From: Cryptomeria japonica
Lineage: Eukaryota; Streptophyta; Pinopsida; Cupressales; Cupressaceae
Length of the DNA stretch: 64,000 bases
Assembly (NCBI RefSeq): GCF_030272615.1
Contig: NC_081415.1
Location: forward strand, 603,281,644-603,345,643
Reading direction: 5' to 3'
Shown: positions 33,924 to 47,075 of the stretch, piece by piece
Layout: every line of letters starts with the position of its first letter
How positions within the stretch are numbered: the stretch's first letter is position 1
Program-made: the position numbers and the translations under genes
Notes under the pieces: model-generated
The model's database searches: none
What the model saw: only the letters and a program-made list of their open reading frames with translations
Told to the model about the DNA's origin: nothing

Positions 33924-36757
33924 CTTTGAGGTGTTGTGATACTTTGTCCTGAAACTTACTCTTGTTTGGTTGCCTTGTACACATTCATCACAAAATGTGT
34001 TTACTGGCTTGATGATGGGTGGAATATTCCTCACACACCCCTTTTTGCTTAGTACACCCAAGTTATCAAAATTTATGTGGCCTAATCTTTTGTGCCACAA
34101 CCAACTTTCATCTACTTGTCCTAACATACATTGGGACTCATAGCATTCCTTCAGATTCTAAACATTTCCATCAGTTCTCTTTCCTTTTGCCACCACTTTA
34201 CTGGTACTGTCTTTCTTTATCTGACAACCAGTTGAGTCAAAGGTGAATTAGTAACCATTTTCAGACATCTGACTCACACTTAGCAGATTATGTTTGAGGC
34301 CTTCCACATAATATACATCATGTGCCTTCATTTTCCCCTCAATGCTTAGTGTCCCTTTTCCCTTTATTTTGATGGAGGAATTGTCTCCAAACCTTACCGA
34401 TCCACCATTCCAATCTTCAAGATTAAGGAATTTTCTTTTGTCACTAGTCATGTGGTTTGAGCAACCACTATCTACCACCTATATATTTTTCCTCTCAGCA
34501 TGCAAGGTAGTCTGCACTATGAGACTTGATTCTTCCTTTTCCTTTTCTTTTTCAACCCAAACTAGTTTGATTTCCTTCTTGTTGTCAGCTCCTGTATTCT
34601 GCTCGGGTTCAGATACCGGTCTTTGATTAGGATTTTCCTTTACTTGCTTGATCTTCTTATTTATGCATAATTTGGCTATGTGTCCAAATTCTTGACAGTT
34701 ATAGAATTTTATGTTTTTAATAAAGGAAGCATCCTTAATGCTATTGTAGGATATCGGTTGGTTCTTCCTACAATTAAAACTCTTATGTCCATATCCTTTG
34801 CATTGATAGAAAACAACATTCATATCTTGGAATGCATTAAATGAATTCCTACTTTCAAAATTTATAGAAGGTTTATTGTTTAACCTACAGTTAGCTATTT
34901 TGTGCCCAAATTTATTACACTGGTAGCAGTAACCATAAAAATATGATACATATCGGTCGTGATGTCTTAGTCCTAAATGGAACTGCCTCATTGGGGGTAT
35001 TCCATTTATGTTGTTGAATCTGGTGAATCCTTCTTGGTCAATCCTGGCATTCCTCCTTGGATCTACAAATTTGTGAATGAAATGTGACCTCTGGTTCATT
35101 TCTGTATACTAGTATGGATGTCGATTTCCAACAGCATCAACATATGTCTTTTTGCCAGTTTTCATGCCTACAGTGAATGTCTTCTTTTCTTCTCCTTCAA
35201 TTGAAGAAGTGAACATTATCTCTTTGTCGGATTTAAATTTGTGGGTTGATCCCTGACCAACTTCAAAGCCTAAGCCACCTGAGTTTATGGATTGTGTTTG
35301 TTTGCTTAACATCTTATCCAAAGCTTCAGTGTTGCCTTCATACTTGCTTCTTATTTTTATTTCTTCCTTGCTTTCTTCAAGCTCCTTTCTCAGCTTTGTT
35401 ATTTCTTCTTCGAGCTCTTGATGCTCCTTTTCTTTCTTTGTCAGGTCAAGGGTTGTAGCTTAACCAATCCTCTTAGTTTCTTCTAGCTGTAGCTTCAAGT
35501 TAGATATTATTTGACCGGATTGTTCCAGAGACTGCTTCAAGAGATCTTATTCATCTACTGCAACAAGTTTAACTCTCTTGAGTTCTCTTCTTGTTTTACT
35601 TAGTTCTTCAAGTGCACTGATAAGTTCACTCTCCAAATCTACTTCATCCTCAACATCCTCTTCTTCCTCATCTTCAATAGCAGGTCTGTCAAATCCCATG
35701 AAAAGGTTTACTTTTATGTGGTTCTCATGGTCATCATCTTCTGATGCATCCTCATCCTCTATTGTGTCATTCTCAATGGTATATAAGTTTTTTTCATTCT
35801 GATAGTCTCTTTTTCCTTGCCGATAGTCATTCCTTTGTTTGTCTTTGCCGATAGATCTTCTGAACTCTCTTGACTGATCTCCACCGATTTCTTTGTGAGG
35901 ATAGCTTGCAGCAAAGTGTCCTACCTTCTCAGAGTTGAAACACTTAAGTGGTAGCTTTCCTTTGTATAGGTGTGATCCTCTTTTGAGCCTCCTAAAAAAG
36001 TTTGCTACTTCAGCATCAGAGTCTTCACTGGATTCTTTATGAGTAACAACTTCTTTCCCCTTTTTGGAGGTATTGAAGGCAACTTCTTTTCTTGAGGAAG
36101 TCTCAATAGTTATTCTCATCTCATAGGCTATCAGGGAACCAAACAGTTCATCCATAGTAAAAGTATTCATATCCTTGGCTTCTTCTATGGCTAATACTTT
36201 AGTATCATATTTGGGAGTGAAAGATCTAAGTATCTTTTTAACAAGAACTTCATATGTAATCTCTTCACCAAGTCCTCTGATAGAATTCACAGTTTCATCA
36301 AGTTTGTGAAGATAATCTACAATTTTTTCATCATCTTTCATTTTGATGCTTTCAAGTTGGCTCCTTAGAGTTTGCATTTTGGCCTCCTTGACCTTTGCAT
36401 CTCCCTCAAACAACCTATGCAACTTTTCCCATTTTTCCATTGTTGAAACACAGTGCATGACTTTGACAAATTCATTATTAGATAGTCCACTCAAGATGGC
36501 ATGTTTATCCTTTGCTTTATTTTCATACTCCTTCTTTGCATACTGATCACTGGGAGGAGTATTAGGAACATCATACCCATTCTTGACTGACATCCATACA
36601 TCAAAGCCAAGAGATGAAATATATGTCTCCATTATTCTGCTCCAGAAGGCATAGTAAGATCCATCAAACATGGAAGCTTTTGAGGAAGCAGACTCACTTC
36701 TTGCCATTGTGATCAAAGTCCAAAATCTATCCAAGGTTTAGAGATAACTGGGAACTT
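33924..36757 (-). pseudogene. gag-pol: Copia element E: gag, protease and start of integrase
   Basis: On the minus strand from the primer-binding site, gag starts MARSESASSKASMFDGSYYAFW (about 36707). Its UBN2 core includes HAILSGLSNNEF and KIVDYLHKLDETVNSI. The ORF stays open to 35547 through a degenerate knuckle and a Glu/Asp-rich and coiled-coil tail. Further coiled coil (about 35470-35270) and three CCHC knuckles follow (such as CNKFGHKIANC and CKGYGHKSFNC, 34930-34650). The protease motif VDSGCSNHMTSDKRKF is at about 34475, and the GAG pre-integrase WLWHKRLGHINFDNL near 34100. The sequence stops at 33924 against the D LTR. The rest of integrase, RT, RNase H and the 3' LTR are absent. Gag is unusually well preserved, with one ORF of 395 codons. 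Confidence 0.88.
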
Positions 36758-36772
36758 GGCTCTGATACCAAT
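36758..36772 (-). other. Primer-binding site of element E
   Basis: The minus strand reads ATTGGTATCAGAGCC, a perfect initiator tRNA-Met complement, directly inside the 5' LTR. Confidence 0.9.
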
Positions 36773-38124
36773 TGTTGAACACAAAGTACCACTAAGAGGG
36801 GCGGGGTGAATCAGTGGTTCCCATGTCTTTTCTTTTTCTGATCTAGCTTGAGAATATCAAGTATGTACTTAATCACATAAACAGTCAAACCGGTAATGTA
36901 AAATAGAAAGCCAAAGTGACCATGCATACACAAGCAATTCACAACACTAGATTTATGAGGAAAACCCAATATGGGAAAAACCTCGGTGAGAAAATTATTT
37001 GAACTCTACTGCACCAATCTAGCCTCAAAACTAAAACACAGATTTACAAAGATTTTAGGGCACCAACCCAAGGAGCATCAACCCCTACACCAAGCTCCAA
37101 CTTGGAGATGTAAATTGAAATACTATTTGAATGCAATTTAGGCTTCTTACTGTAAATGAATTCTACAGCTCTTGAATCAATTAACTCTCTATTATTTTAT
37201 TTTTTTCTCCTTTTCACACATAGTCTCTCAGTACACTATGTCATACTAGGATGTTGCCTGCTCTACCACACCTTATCGGTTAGGCTCAACTGGCTGCCTA
37301 TGAAAACTACTGGTAGAATCCTCTTACCGGTCTGGCTACTTACTCACCCTATAACTTGATCAACACCCCTTCTCAAGTTTTCTTCTTCTAACTTCTTCCT
37401 CTCCACGATCTTCTTGACAACATCCCATCTTTCTGTTCATTGCTTCAGTTTCTTATAAAATGATTTCCTGCCAAAAACAATTCAAAATCCAAGAAGTTAG
37501 GGTTTCTTCACCATCCTTGAGGCAAATCAAATCCAATCAAATCTTGCAAGATCTGATCACTTTGAAGTCCATTGGTTCATCTTCATCATTTTCGTGCCTT
37601 TTAAGACACATTTTACAGTCAAGGGAAACACGATCCTTCATATAGATTTACATCTGCCAAATTGCCATTAATGCCTCTGTTGTTTCCTTCTCAAGGTATT
37701 CTTTCAATCCGATCTTCTTTCTTTGATCCTGGTGCCAGCTATTCCCTTGATCTTCCTCTATTATTCCTTCTTCCTCAAGCCGCAATAAGTCTAATGCAAT
37801 CTGTTGATTTGTGGTTCCTTTATTAATTGTGAATATCTATTTCATTGACCCTGTGGATGAAGCTTCACCAACCACACCCTACTTGCCACCTCAGCTTCAC
37901 ATGATGCCACTCCAATCAAGACACGACCTTCCAATGTTCAATCAGTCCAACAAACACATACCAGTAAAACCCTTTGCCAATAGAGTGTTCTTCACCTATT
38001 GACCAGTATAGCATCCTGTACTGGTTGTACATCTTAACATTCTACCTCTTCATCATTAACCAAGCAACCATCTACCATGCTCAATCTGTACCATTTGACA
38101 TCAATGACAACTAAGTGCCAAACT
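36773..38124 (-). repeat. Element E 5' LTR
   Basis: The LTR is about 1.35 kb and runs from TGTTGAACAC (36773) to GTGCCAAAC near 38123, where the usual CCAACA end has decayed. The right flank immediately resumes integrase coding sequence of element F, so E sits inside F. Confidence 0.8.
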
Positions 38125-40208
38125 TCCAATAGGAATATGACGGAACCATAGTTCATAAGCAGTCTTATCAGTTTCACCTTTGATGTGAACTCTGTTGAAA
38201 GTATAAACCACTATAGTCAATGCTTCTCTCCAGTACATATGAGGTAGATTTGCTTCCATCATCATGGTTCTTGCTGCATCCAGTATAGTTCCATTTTTCC
38301 TTTCTACAACTTCATTCTGCTAGGGTATCTAGGGTGTTGATAGTTGTCTTTGATTCCATTCTCTTCACAAAATGCATTGAATTCCCTAGATGTAAATTCA
38401 CCTCCCTAATCAGATCTCAAACATTTAATTTTCTTCCCAGTTTTATTTTCTTCCATTGCCTTGTATATCTTGAATCTTCCAAAAGCTTATGATTTATCCT
38501 TGAGAAAAGTAACCCAACACATTGTAGAATAATCATCAATTATTAGCATAAAGTATCTATCACCCTGAGGACTCCTTGTTCTTGCTGGACCACATAAATA
38601 AGTGTAATTAAATCAAGAATATTATTGGATTTCTCAGAAATGCTCTTAAATGTTGCTCTAACTTGATTTCCCATTTGAAATTCCTTACATACTGGATTAT
38701 GAGGTTTCACAATCTTAGGTAAATCCCTTACTGCCTTGGTTGAACTGATCTTTACAATGCAATAAAAATTCACATGACAGAGTCTTTTATGCTATAACCA
38801 ACTTTCATCAATTTGAGCAATCAAACATATCCTATCACTGGTATTCAAGTGAAAGGTATTACCTTTAGTCTGATTACTGGTTTCATTTTCCAATCCAGTT
38901 TTGTTCATGATTTTACATTCTCCATTCTTGAATTATAGTTGAAATCCTTTTTCCAGTAACTGACCAACACTCAAAAGATTATGCTTTAAACCTTCAACAT
39001 AATAAACATTGTTAGTATTGTTCTTACCATCCAATGATATAGTGCATCCTCCTTTTATTAAACAAGCTTTGTCACTAGTCATGTGGTGTGAACAACCACT
39101 ATCTATCATCCAATCATCAAAACTATCCACACAAGAAACTAATGCCTTCTAATCAAATGTCTCCTCTTTAATGGAAACAAAGACAATGTCTTCATTAGAA
39201 TCTCCCTCAGATTCCTCATTAGTGATTCTGCCATTAACTCCAATGAGGCAATCTCTTTTGCCTTTTCCTTTGTACTTCTTGTACTTCTCACGCTTATGCT
39301 CATTGTCACCATTAGGACAGTTAGCTACAATATGTCCAATCTTGTTACATGCAGAAAAATTCAAAGGTAATTTACCTCTGTACTTACTGGTACCTTTGGG
39401 TAACCGCTTGGCCAACAATGCTTCAAGCTTGATCAAACTATCTTCATCATCAACGTCTCTGCTAGATCTAGACTCATAACTGTGACTAACATCTCTACTT
39501 TTCCTCATAGGTGGATTAGAAACTGAAGCTCTAAATGTATATTCATATTTCTGAGCACTACCATAATAACTGTTTAACTCAAATGCAGTAATTTTACCAA
39601 TGATGGAGTCAAGAGTTACCTTTTTTTATCAATAGGCTTTAGCTCTTGAATGGCTGCAACTTAGATAGCGTAGACTGGTAGAAGGGTTCTCAACATTTTA
39701 CTAACCATTGTGGCATCCTCCTCTTTACCACTAACACTCTTGATTTCACTAACTATCTCCTTGATCCTCTTACTATATTGTTGAATATTCTCACCTTCAA
39801 CCACCCACATGTCATCAAATTTACCTCTCAGACTTTCTTCTTTAGCAATCTTCACATGCTCATCACCACTATAGATCTCCTCAAGTTTCTTCCATACATC
39901 ATAAGCAGTCTCCAGACCATGGACATCAACATACTCTAAATTAGACAAAGTACTCATAATGGCCTCCAATACTTGATTATTCGCTTGTTTCTCTTTCTTT
40001 TGATCATTAGACAGAGTCCCACTAGGTGCAATATATTGTGTAACAACATGTTCCTAGTATTCACTTCCTAGACTCTTGATATAGATTTTCATCCTATCAC
40101 TACATATTTTGTAGTTTTCCCTATTAAACTTTGAACCTTCTTTCTTCATCTTGTTCTCCTAGATCTTTACCTCAAGCTATTAGGCTTAGACACGAGAGGA
40201 CCTAAAAT
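38125..40208 (-). pseudogene. gag-pol: Copia element F: gag, protease and N-terminal integrase
   Basis: On the minus strand, gag core sequence is at 39969-39661 (YDVWKKLEEIYSGDEHVKIAK, QQYSKRIKEIVSEIK). Next comes a degenerate zinc knuckle (about 39360-39310, NKIGHIVANC) and the protease site IDSGCSHHMTS (about 39105). Compared with D, roughly 19 residues are deleted right after the protease motif. GAG pre-integrase and integrase motifs follow (38773-38543, and homology to the QQNG region near 38300). The coding sequence is cut at 38124 by LTR E, near the position equivalent to LWFGITP of D. Many stops and at least two frameshifts are present. The remaining pol was lost in the deletion that also truncated E and D. 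Confidence 0.85.
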
Positions 40209-40222
40209 GCTCTGATACCAAT
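40209..40222 (-). other. Primer-binding site of element F
   Basis: The minus strand reads ATTGGTATCAGAGC next to the LTR end at 40223. Confidence 0.9.
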
Positions 40223-41628
40223 TGATGATATGATGAATCAATAAGGATCCAGACAACTAGTGAGAGGGGGGGTGAATCAGTCGATAGAAAACTGACTATA
40301 CTTTTCAACAAACTCAAAAAAAATGTCACAAGTCAATCTTTGAAATAATTGGTTCAAACACTGAACTACAAACTACAATAGCACTAATAGTTTACCAGTT
40401 TGACTGGCATATCAAAATAACAATATAATAGATCTAAAAATCCCAAACCATTTAACCATTTAAACATCAAAATACTTTACTGACAATAGTAAAAGCACAT
40501 TTCAGATAACTGTCGGTCATCATATCATAACTAAGTGGATTTAACAGTTAAGCAAATTAACCATAGCAAACATAACCATAAAAACCATTCACCACTTGAC
40601 ACAATGATTTTGGACGGGGAAACCCAAATGGGAAAAACCACGGTGGGGATGAATACCCACAAGTATTTTGAAATCTTCTAAAGTTCACCTTGTTAGGAGC
40701 CAAGCTTGTTAAAGCTTTACAAAATGTCCTATTAGGAACAAATCCTAATAGGGACCACCTGGTTTAGGGATTGACTATAATTCCCTGTTAGAAACAATAC
40801 CCTATTAGGAGTAACCTCGATAGAGGATTTGAAATCCAAGCTAATGGATCACCTAGTTAGAGTATTTAGATAGCACTAAGCCTGCTAAATCTTACTCAGT
40901 TAAGGGATTTAACTGTTGTAATTGTTAGAGAACAATAGGGGTTTGCTAATCTAGTAAATAACACTACTCTACTTGATTAGATCCTTTTCATTCTGCTATC
41001 TGCCTTCACACATACTGCAGATACTCCTTCTGGTTTGGAAATCAATCACACTGACACTTAACCAAAATTTCCAACAACACAACAAAACAACTCATCAATC
41101 TTATAAGCAAAATAATAGGTCGGTAACACATCACATAGCTAAGATCTCATAAACATTATAAATAAATGGGTTCAAGTATGACCGTTAGTTATATAGAAAC
41201 CATCAACACATTATTCAAGACAACCTCGACTGCTCCTTGATCACCACTTCATGGATTCATGTAACTCATCATGCACTTTCCACTTCATGACATGTACTCA
41301 CTCATTCCCAAGATAGAAACCATTATCTCTATGTGCCAAAAACCACTTGAAACTTATCACATACAACATGCATATGTTGCATAATCATTACCGATCACCG
41401 TTTGATCATAAAATAATACACTGATTCACCAAGCTCCATTGGGTAGGGTTTGGTACATCAACAGGTAGGGTTACTAGTTGATCTCATTGCTTCTAAAGTA
41501 ATACTAGTTTCCTTCACTTGTTCAACTACCGATTGCAAAACAACATCATAAGAATATTATTACCGGTTACAATTGACATAATGACAGCACAATAGTTCAT
41601 TAATGCAATCTTCTATAAAATACCAACA
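40223..41628 (-). repeat. Element F 5' LTR
   Basis: The LTR is 1406 bp, starting TGATGATATG and ending ATACCAACA (41628). The right flank AGGTT (41629-41633) pairs with AGGTC at 20950-20954. The first about 235 bp is repeated at 20955-21190. Confidence 0.88.
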
Positions 41629-41633
41629 AGGTT

Positions 41634-42716
41634 GGCATTAATGGTAGGATGTTGTGGCTTGAGGGAGACAAATTGGCAAGGTGGTTCAACTGAGCTTGTT
41701 GAATGATCTGATCATTATACTTGTTGGATAAAGGAAACAACTGAGCCATTAATGGTGATTGATAGAGAAACACCGAAAAGCATGTTGCAGACATCTAAAA
41801 ATATAAAATGCACATTGTAAGGCGAGGAGTTGGTGGTGTTGATTGATGTGATGAAGATTATCATTCCAGAAAAGTAGATTTGATTAGATTTGATACAGAT
41901 TTAGTTGGTAGAGGAAAACCCTTGCACACCACCGTTTGAATGTTGCTTTTGGCGGGAACCCTCAAATAAATATATGTGAACTTGAGACTGAATATGATGA
42001 TCCTGGATGCGAGTTGTGAGAGAAAAGAGAGCCTAAGAAAGAAGAGAGACAATCTATTTGAAGAGTTCTTTCACAGAGAATTTAAGTGTAGATTTAACAA
42101 ATAGAACCGGTAAGAGGTTCTAACCAACAGAGATAGAGTAACTGGTGAGCTATTGAAGTCTTAACAGTCAAGTGTACTGATAGAGATTGAATGTTTAGGA
42201 AGGCATAAAAGTGTGGTACTATGTAGCATGAGGTTCAGAGAAAGAGAATAAATGCAGAGAGTAATCAGTAAGTGATCAGAGAGAGAAATCTGATAATCGA
42301 CAGACATCAGTTGATCAGGTGTTGCAAAACTCAGTTTCAACAAAGTGTTATCATTGCATTAAATTGTATTTCATTGTATTACACTGAGTTGGTACCTTGA
42401 ATTAGTAGGGGTTGTTGCTCCTTAGTTTGTTGCCCTAAATCATTGTAACTTGTTCTTTCATTGTGAGGCTAGATTGGAGCAATAGACTCCAGCAACATTT
42501 CTCACCGAGGTTTTTCTCGTATTGGGTTTTCCTCATACATCTAGTGATGTAAGTTATGAATTTGTGTTTTTTCCTTTTTGATATCCTCTTATATCTTACT
42601 GGTTTGATTTCTTAGTGCTTAGGTTGTTAACGAGTACTCAAAGCTTGGTTTAAAAGGAAAAGATTTTTAGAAACCACTAATTCACCCACCCTCTAAGTGA
42701 TACATTGTATTCAACA
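41634..42716 (+). repeat. Copia element H, 5' LTR, second part
   Basis: This continues LTR H after the F insertion. It is collinear with LTR J (about 54650-55966), including the block GTTGTGGCTTGAGG and the terminal CATTGTATTCAACA. Joined to 20438-20954, the LTR would be about 1.6 kb. Confidence 0.75.
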
Positions 42717-42731
42717 ATTGTTATCAGAGCC
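42717..42731 (+). other. Primer-binding site of element H
   Basis: ATTGTTATCAGAGCC follows the LTR end; one base differs from the canonical ATTGGTATCAGAGCC. Confidence 0.8.
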
Positions 42732-42782
42732 TTAGGTTCCCAATTGATCAAAGCTTTCTCTAGATTGGTTAGATTCTGGTCA

Positions 42783-43480
42783 ATGAACACAATGACAAGA
42801 AATGAGTATGCCTCCTCAAAAGCCCCCATGTTTTATGGAACTAAATATGCCTTCTAGAGAAGAAGAATGGAGACCTATCCTTCCTCTCTTCATTTGGACT
42901 TGTGAATGTTAGTTAAGAATGGGTATATTGTCCCTAGTGTTTCCCCCATAGATCCAGATGCTAAGAAGGAGTATGACAACAATGCAAAGGCTAAACATGT
43001 TATTCTAAGTGGTCTATCAGATAATGAGTTTGTTAAGGTTATGCACTACTCATCCACCAAGGAGACTTGGGATAATTTGTAGAGATTATTTGAAGGATAT
43101 GCTAAAGTCAAAGAGGCCAAGTTGCAATCACTAAGAGGTAAGCATAAAGGCTTGAAGATGAAAGACGAAGAAAAGATTACAGACTACCTTCACAGAGTAG
43201 ATGAAATGGTGAATACCATCAAAGGACTAGGAGAGAAAATGGTTGATGAGGTTATTGTCAAAAAAGTACTTAGATCACTCACATCTAAGTATGATACTAA
43301 GGTTTTTGCCATAGAGGAAGCCAAGGATCTGAAAACCTTCACAATAGATGAGTTATTTGGCTCCTTAACTACATATGAAATGAGGATAACTGGTGAAGCA
43401 TCCTCACAAAAAGAGGCAACTTTCAACTCATTCAAAAAGGGCAAGGAAGAGGTAGCTCATAAAGGATCCAGTGAACCTTG
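42783..43480 (+). pseudogene. gag: Copia gag of element H
   Basis: The ATG at 42783 starts a gag closely related to that of element E. Shared motifs include NEYASSKAPMFYGTKYAF, HVILSGLSDNEFVKVMHY and, in the open part (43122-43480), KITDYLHRVDEMVNTIKGLGEK and FTIDELFGSLTTYEMRI. Three stops lie in the first 100 codons. Homology ends near 43470, where the sequence passes into a 1.26-kb tandem repeat. The gag tail, zinc knuckle and all of pol are missing. H is therefore an LTR plus partial gag. Confidence 0.85.
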
Positions 43481-43565
43481 GGGGGTTAGGGTAGCTCATA
43501 TATGATTTTAATGCAGAATCCTTGGGGGGTCGTAGTAGGTGGCCCCATAATCCCATAATCTATAT

Positions 43566-46255
43566 AGTTTGATTGAGTTGTAATTATTTGCAGATGGTAT
43601 AAATGGAAGCTTGTGAATAATTTGAAGACAGAAGAGAAGTCAAAAGATTGAAGATAGTGCTTGGAGATTAAGCAAAGATGTAGAACCGACAATATTTTGA
43701 TCTAGTAGGACTGAGGCTCGAAGGCTGAGGTCCGGATTAGGATAGAACTAGTATACTATTACCAGAAGCCGATTTGATATGAGGATGATCTACGGATCTT
43801 GTAATTTCATTATAAGCATTATTTGAATCCTGGACTATGATCCAACATATGACAAGTATAATTCTTCATATTTTAATAAGATGTATTCACATCATTTACC
43901 AGTTATGTGTTCTGTGTTGTTACTGGTTGTTCTTTCTGCTATTTCTAGCACCTTGTTACTGGTTACTAGTATGCTTTCCATGGTTTATGTTTTAAGCTAT
44001 AAGGTTGGGATGTCCTTCATTTGATCTCCCTGCCTTGACTGCATCAAATGGTATCACACTTGGTTTGTGAACCTGTTTGTTGGAAAAAATGTTGTTTTTG
44101 CACTGGTTGGTTGGAGAGAAGATTGAGGCAACTTGTGGACTTGTTCAGATTGCCAAACATGAGGCAGAGCAAGGTTTGTAGGTAGACCTTCGATCCTAGA
44201 GCTTGAGCTTGAGGAAGGTAGTGGGTGGAGACTTGAACAAATCACTTATTTAGGTAGGCTACAGTTTGTATCGATAGATCGCCATGGAGAGGCAACCAGG
44301 AGCTATGGTTAGATCATTGAATCCCCTGAGGTAGTTGCAAGTACCTACTGACCGATTATCGAACCAGATCAAGTGAACGGACTCACTTTTCAATTAACCC
44401 TGAGAGTCTCATGTAGGAGCACCGATCTAGTTCTTACCAGTTGAGCAGTTTTCAGTGGAATTGCTTGAGAGAATAGAATTTCTTCATTTTTGAGTGTTTA
44501 GCATTGTGGTTTTGGGTTTATTCCCTTATGTTGATGGTCATGATCATGTTTGAGTTTCATAGCTTTTGGCTTTGTTTTCGGTAAGATGTGGATTCTGGTA
44601 TTGTCCCTGTTGGTGTGTTCTTACTGATTAAGCCTGGTTGTATGTTGATCGAAGATCATTTGAGGTTGCGGTTGATCTCCATGACTTGCCAATCATTTTA
44701 GGTGTTTCTTTGGGCCTTGGCTAGTATTTTCGGAGGTTTGTGCATCATTTTATGATTTGGAGATTTTTCGTAGTGATTTGAGCCGATATTTTACCATTGC
44801 ACATTTCATGAACTGGTTTGTCTTTGGGCCGATTGGATTGAGTTCTAATTATTTGCAGATGGTAAAAATGAAAGCTTGTGAATTAGTTGAAGACAAAAAA
44901 GAAGTTAGAAGATTGAAGACAAAGCTTGGAGATAGAGCGAAGATGTAGAACCGGTGAGATTCTAATCTGATAGGATTGAGGCTGGAAGGCTGAGGTTCGG
45001 ATTAGGATAGAACTAGTAGACTGTTATCGGAAGCCGACATGATATGAGGATTATCTGTGGATCTTGTAATTGTATTATAAGCATTATTTGAATCTTGGGC
45101 TATGATCCAGCATATGGCATGTATAATTCTTCATATTGTAATAAGAGTCATTCACATCATTTATCGATTATGTGTTATGTGTTGTTACCAGTTGTTCTTT
45201 CTGCTATTTTTGGCACCTTGTTAGCAGTTACCGATATGCTTTGCATGGCTTATGTTTTAAGCTGCAAAGTTGGGTTGTCCTTCATTGGGTCTCCTTCCTT
45301 GACTGCATCAAATAGTATTAGACTGGTTCATGAACCTGTTGTTGGACAGAGTGCTATTTGTATACCAGTTGGTTGGAGAGAAGATTGAGGCAACTTTTGG
45401 ACTTTTTCAGATCGTTGAACACGAGGTAGAGCAATTTTTGTAGGTAGACCATTGATCCTAGAGCTTGAGCTTGAGGTAGTTAGTGGGTGGAGACTTTAAT
45501 AGATTGGCGATTGAGGTAGGCTGCAATTTGCACTGGTAGCTCACGATGGAAAAGCAATTGGGAGCTATGGTTAGATCATTGAATCCCTAGAGGCAGGTGC
45601 AACTACCTACTGATCGGTCACCAAAATAGATCAAGTTATGGGACTTGCATTTCAATTAACCCTGAGAGTCTGATGCAGGAGCATTGGTCTAGTTCTTACC
45701 GATTGAGTAGTTTTTAGCAGAATTTCTTGAGAGCATGGCATTTATTCATGTGAGTGCTTAGCATTGTGGTTCTGGGTTTATTCCCTTGTGTTCATGGTCA
45801 TTATCATGTTCAAGTTTCATAAGTTTTGGCTTTGTTTTCGGTAACATGTGGATTCTGGTACTATCCCAATTGGTGTGTTCTTACCAATTAAGCTTGGTTG
45901 TATATTGAGTGAAGATGATTTTGGGTTGCAGTTGATATCTGTTACTTGCAGATCATTTGAGGTGTTTCTTTGGGCCTTGGCCTGTATTCCTGGAGGTATA
46001 TACTTCATTTTATGATTTTTAGATTGTTCCTAGTGATTTGAGTTGACATGTTACCGTTACACGTTTCATGAACCGGTTGGTCTTTGGGCTGACTTGATTG
46101 AGTTATAATTATTTGTAGATGGTATAAATGGAAGCTTCTGAATCATTTGAAGACGACATAGAAGTCAGAAGATTGAAGATAGATCTTGGAGATTAAGCAA
46201 TGATATAGAACCGACGAGATTATGATCTGGTAGGACATAGCCTAGAAGGCTGACC
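43566..46255 (+). repeat. 1.26-kb tandem repeat, about 2.1 copies
   Basis: Units start at equivalent points near 43566, 44834 and 46094 (block GATTGAGTTNTAATTATTTGNAGATGGT). The spacing is 1268 and 1260 bp; the third copy is cut at 46255 by the truncated LTR of element I. Each full unit contains a TGGTATCA-type site (44049-44058 TGGTATCACA; decayed near 45313) preceded by CTTGACTGCATCAAA. This could be a primer-binding site after an LTR end. The unit may therefore be an LTR plus short interior of a non-coding LTR element repeated by unequal recombination. No ORF is supported. Confidence 0.7.
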
Positions 46256-46796
46256 TATATAGCAAAAATACATCTGCAATGCAAAAAAGAGTTCTGGTTA
46301 AAGCTTTGTTCTGTACCGGTTCATAAACCTTGAATCCTTTTACCAGTATCTCCTTTCCTCCAATAATGATTTAAAAACCATCTAATAATCATAGTATGAT
46401 ATTACATTTGCATACAAATGACCTTCATACATATGCTTCGCATTACAGAGTTCTACTACCTTGTCATATATCTTGTCCTATGTCAAAATGACCTAACAAA
46501 CTGACTTATATATCATTTACAAACAATATGCCTTATGTCGGCTTAAAATACAAAAGATATTCAATGTCATCCCTTACAATAATTATAAAATTATTTTACA
46601 AATAAAACCTATTGGATCCAGACTGATGTCGACTTCACTGAAGTACTGGATGTCAGTGCCGGTGTCGATGATGACCCTAAATAGTCCAATGCTGGTATTC
46701 ACCAGTGTATGCCTCCAAATGTCGGTGTATGCCTTAAATAAAATCTTGTTGCCATAAATGACAACATATGATTCCAATGAGTGTCAATTGCTAACA
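46256..46796 (-). repeat. Element I, truncated 3' LTR
   Basis: This is collinear with the right 530 bp or so of the I 5' LTR (52130-52662) and ends GTCAATTGCTAACA. About 370 bp at its left (3') end is missing. The polypurine-tract complement ATCTCCCCCTTTGGCATTGATGG follows at 46797. Confidence 0.85.
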
Positions 46797-47075
46797 ATCT
46801 CCCCCTTTGGCATTGATGGCAACACTCATGTGAAAAATGGATTCCCTGCTAGTTCAATTGAAACATGAAAATGGTCCCCCTAGGCTGATTGATTCTATTA
46901 GCAATATAATCTACTTGATATCTTCCCCTTAGGATTACATACATATTTTTCACATAATATACTCCCCATTTGGCATCAATGCCAAAGACCGGTGAAAGAA
47001 TTGAAAGAATAATTATAGATTACTTTACCGGAGCTTGAATAATCTCAAAAAATTTGGATAAGATTTCTCTAGCAA
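46797..47075 (-). other. Element I 3' non-coding region and polypurine tract
   Basis: The tract complement CTCCCCCTTTGG lies next to the 3' LTR. There are two more pyrimidine runs (about 46876-46882 and 46961-46970) and no coding signal up to the stop of the long ORF. Confidence 0.7.

Noticed and set aside
20433-33928. CTTTG near 20435 and at 33924 as a target duplication of D
   Set aside because: The left CTTTG belongs to the flank of LTR H, and D's own 5' LTR is truncated at 21209, so the match is probably chance.
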